NCBI GenBank assembly: GCA_016926235.1
Contig: JAFGOZ010000486.1
Coordinates: 1-7,346 of the forward strand
Source of the DNA: Bacteroidales bacterium
GTDB lineage: Bacteria > Bacteroidota > Bacteroidia > Bacteroidales > UBA10428
Reading direction: 5' to 3'
DNA: 7,346 nt
The position numbers and the translations under genes are program-made. This document shows positions 5,801 through 7,346 of this stretch, piece by piece. Position 1 is the first letter of the stretch. Each line of letters opens with the position of its first letter. The notes beneath the pieces are model-generated. The model was not told where the DNA came from and did not search any database. It worked only from the letters and a program-made list of their open reading frames with translations.

Positions 5801-6336
5801 ATAATTGAAATTTTTCAGTTTTTAAATACACTATTTATTAGGGACAGGGATGAGAAAGTGTAAATTTAAGCAAAACTGCCTAAAATGCTATGACAAAAAC
5901 AACTATTTTCTTCTATTTGTGCGCTATTGCATAAGGGTGGCTAAAGTATTTTTTTTAGCGGGAGTTTAAGCGCAAGCTGTTTTTATTTCATCACCAAAAA
6001 TCATAAAGCTATCAATGGCAATTAAGTCTTTCGGTTGTTCAATACGAATATATAACTGCTTATAAATACATTCTCATCAATTACAGAACCAGTGATATCC
6101 AATTTTTAAATGTTTTTAGAGCTCTTTTTTATGAATCAGAATTGCTTAAGCTAAAATTCCCTGATTTAGTTAATTCTAGTATAAGCTGAGATGCTCACAG
6201 CCTTTTCCGGTTTTTTCACCGGGATAAGTTTATGAGAGAGGGTTAGGGGTGAATTGAAAATCGACGAAATCAAATGCCTCTTTGCCTACTTGACTTATTA
6301 CTCGTTTATTCTTTTTTTAGAATATTCCATCAAAAC
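5801..6336. other. 536-base gap with possible decayed coding sequence, no supported gene
   Basis: This separates two minus-strand genes, so the GH9 promoter should lie here. The best candidate is weak: TTTG (5897-5894) and TAAATTTA (5868-5861) on the minus strand, 25 bases apart. Other structure: GCTAAA/TTTAGC around eight bases at 5940-5959; TATTCT/AGAATA around six T at 6307-6324, just past the neighbouring stop codon; and a G/C-rich hairpin at 6207-6222. Several short frames without ATG read like protein on both strands between about 5965 and 6310. None is complete, so decayed genes or a dispersed repeat are more likely than a functional gene. Confidence 0.4.
6207..6222. repeat. Hairpin CCGGT-N6-ACCGG inside a candidate dispersed repeat
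   Basis: CCGGT (6207-6211) and ACCGG (6218-6222) enclose TTTTTC. The hairpin sits in a locally G/C-richer block of about 6190-6300 that also contains GAGAGAGGGTTAGGGGTGAA, a composition reminiscent of palindromic or REP-like intergenic elements. There is no T-run on the exit side of either strand, so it is not a terminator. Only one copy occurs in the window, so repetition cannot be shown here. Confidence 0.35.
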
Positions 6337-7346
6337 TTAATACGATAAATATTCTCTAGCTTCTTTAGTTAGAGGAATAACATCAGATTGGTCGATATAT
6401 TTTAAGCTAAATTTCCGATTAAGAGTCATTAACAATTTCATGCCAAAAGATATGCGGTTAATGTATGAATAAAGGCCAATTGCACCGTACGATATTGGTT
6501 TGTCATCAGTCTTATAAATACTCTTAATGTATTTTGCATCCTTGAATATTGTATCAGCCTCATCACCAAATGATAGGTGCGTTTTAGGAGTTTTGCCCTC
6601 CATAATCAACTCTCCCATATTCTTCGCACTCATAGCAGCAGCCATTGCCCCTCTTCCAATTCCAACCATTTTGATATTAGGTGCACCTAAGGCTATTGCT
6701 TTAAACATTGTATCTTCCATTGCAATACCCCCGGCAATAGCAATTTCAGGAATCCAACCACCCTTTTTTGCCACATCCTTAATGATTGTATTTACTATTT
6801 TTTCTAAGTCAATTGTTGGATGGCTCCATTCATTCATCATCTTACACGGACTATTCCCTGTTCCACCGCCAGCTCCATCAAAGGTGATTAAAGCAATTTT
6901 GTTTTTTGATGCAATTTGTATAACTCGTCTTATATCTTCTATATCATATCCTGCCATCTTAAACAAAATGTTTTCAGCACCAAAATCCCTGTATTTTTTA
7001 ATCAATTCTTCAAGAATAGACTCATTCCACATGGGTAAACGACCATATTGCATACAATGAAAGCCGTCTCCACGATCAAATGCTTCTTTAATCCCTTCCT
7101 CCATTGGGTTAGGAAGAATTAAACACCCTTTATTTTTAAGGGATACAGCTTCATCAAATGAATATACCGGAGCTACATGCTGAATTCCTTTTGCAGCTTG
7201 TCCAAACTTAATCTCTATGGTTTTAAGGTCAAAGTTTTTTAATGCATACTCAACTGCTCCGACAAAAATATCATCGGCGTTTACTTGCAATGCAATATCT
7301 CCATATCCTTTTTCAAATCTTCTGAAACAATCAATCATTTTGCCAA
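6337..7346 (-). CDS. FMN-binding glutamate-synthase-like protein, N-terminus cut by right edge
   Basis: The C-terminal part of a protein related to the FMN-binding TIM-barrel domain of glutamate synthase (GltB synthase domain). Numbering from the ATG at 7338: IEIKFGQAAKG at 41-51 corresponds to the 'K.sQGAKpG' motif; DGAGGGTGNSP at 154-164 corresponds to the 'DGhdGGTGasP' flavin loop; EIAIAGGI at 198-205 and KAIALGA at 213-219 match the phosphate-binding end of the barrel. The cysteines that follow the equivalent of GRGAMAAAMSAKN (228-240) in GltB and bind a 3Fe-4S cluster are absent. That argues against true glutamate synthase activity and for a flavin oxidoreductase of unknown substrate. 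The frame stays open through the window edge (GGC AAA precede the ATG), and relatives are about 500 residues, so 7338 is probably internal. The gene is AT-richer than the GH9 gene. No terminator is clear downstream. Confidence 0.83.
   Translation of the reverse strand, partial: GKMIDCFRRFEKGYGDIALQVNADDIFVGAVEYALKNFDLKTIEIKFGQAAKGIQHVAPVYSFDEAVSLKNKGCLILPNPMEEGIKEAFDRGDGFHCMQYGRLPMWNESILEELIKKYRDFGAENILFKMAGYDIEDIRRVIQIASKNKIALITFDGAGGGTGNSPCKMMNEWSHPTIDLEKIVNTIIKDVAKKGGWIPEIAIAGGIAMEDTMFKAIALGAPNIKMVGIGRGAMAAAMSAKNMGELIMEGKTPKTHLSFGDEADTIFKDAKYIKSIYKTDDKPISYGAIGLYSYINRISFGMKLLMTLNRKFSLKYIDQSDVIPLTKEAREYLSY

Noticed and set aside
6207..6222. CCGG hairpin as an intrinsic terminator of the glutamate-synthase-like gene
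   Set aside because: No T-run follows the stem on the minus strand (AAAAGG follows), and it is over 100 bases past the stop codon.

Overview
The window looks like chromosomal DNA from a member of the Bacteroidota, probably Bacteroidales or a marine or sediment relative. Several signs agree. The coding starts lack Shine-Dalgarno sequences. Two upstream regions carry an exact TAnnTTTG -7 box about 20 bases after a TTG -33 box. The tRNA gene does not encode CCA. The cut gene at the left edge reads like the START-like (SRPBCC) family that is widespread in this phylum. The genus cannot be fixed from this sequence.

Layout from left to right: the 5' end of a START-like gene leaving the window on the minus strand; an AT-rich spacer with a small hairpin and a tRNA promoter; an elongator-type tRNA-Met(CAT) followed by a strong intrinsic terminator; a small membrane methyltransferase of the isoprenylcysteine carboxyl methyltransferase (ICMT/PEMT) type on the minus strand with its own promoter; an AT-rich spacer; a plus-strand lipoprotein carboxylesterase (type B); a convergent intergenic region with a minus-strand terminator; a minus-strand glycoside hydrolase family 9 (GH9) protein of 843 residues; a 536-base gap without a convincing gene; and, cut by the right edge, the C-terminal two thirds of an FMN-binding glutamate-synthase-like protein on the minus strand.

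The only functional pairing suggested is the exported esterase and the exported GH9 enzyme. They converge on each other across about 200 bases. Both carry export signals, and both could act on decorated plant or microbial glycans, with the esterase removing acyl groups and the GH9 cutting the backbone. No SusC/SusD pair, sigma/anti-sigma pair or other polysaccharide-utilisation component lies in the window, so this pairing is inference. The remaining genes look like unrelated single transcription units.

I found no CRISPR array, no intact mobile element and no clear new defence or RNA system. The points most worth checking are the non-canonical T-loop of the tRNA, the large N-terminal extension and altered active-site surroundings of the GH9 protein, the glutamate-synthase-like protein lacking the cysteine cluster of its relatives, and the 536-base gap, which holds a possible dispersed repeat and decayed coding sequence.
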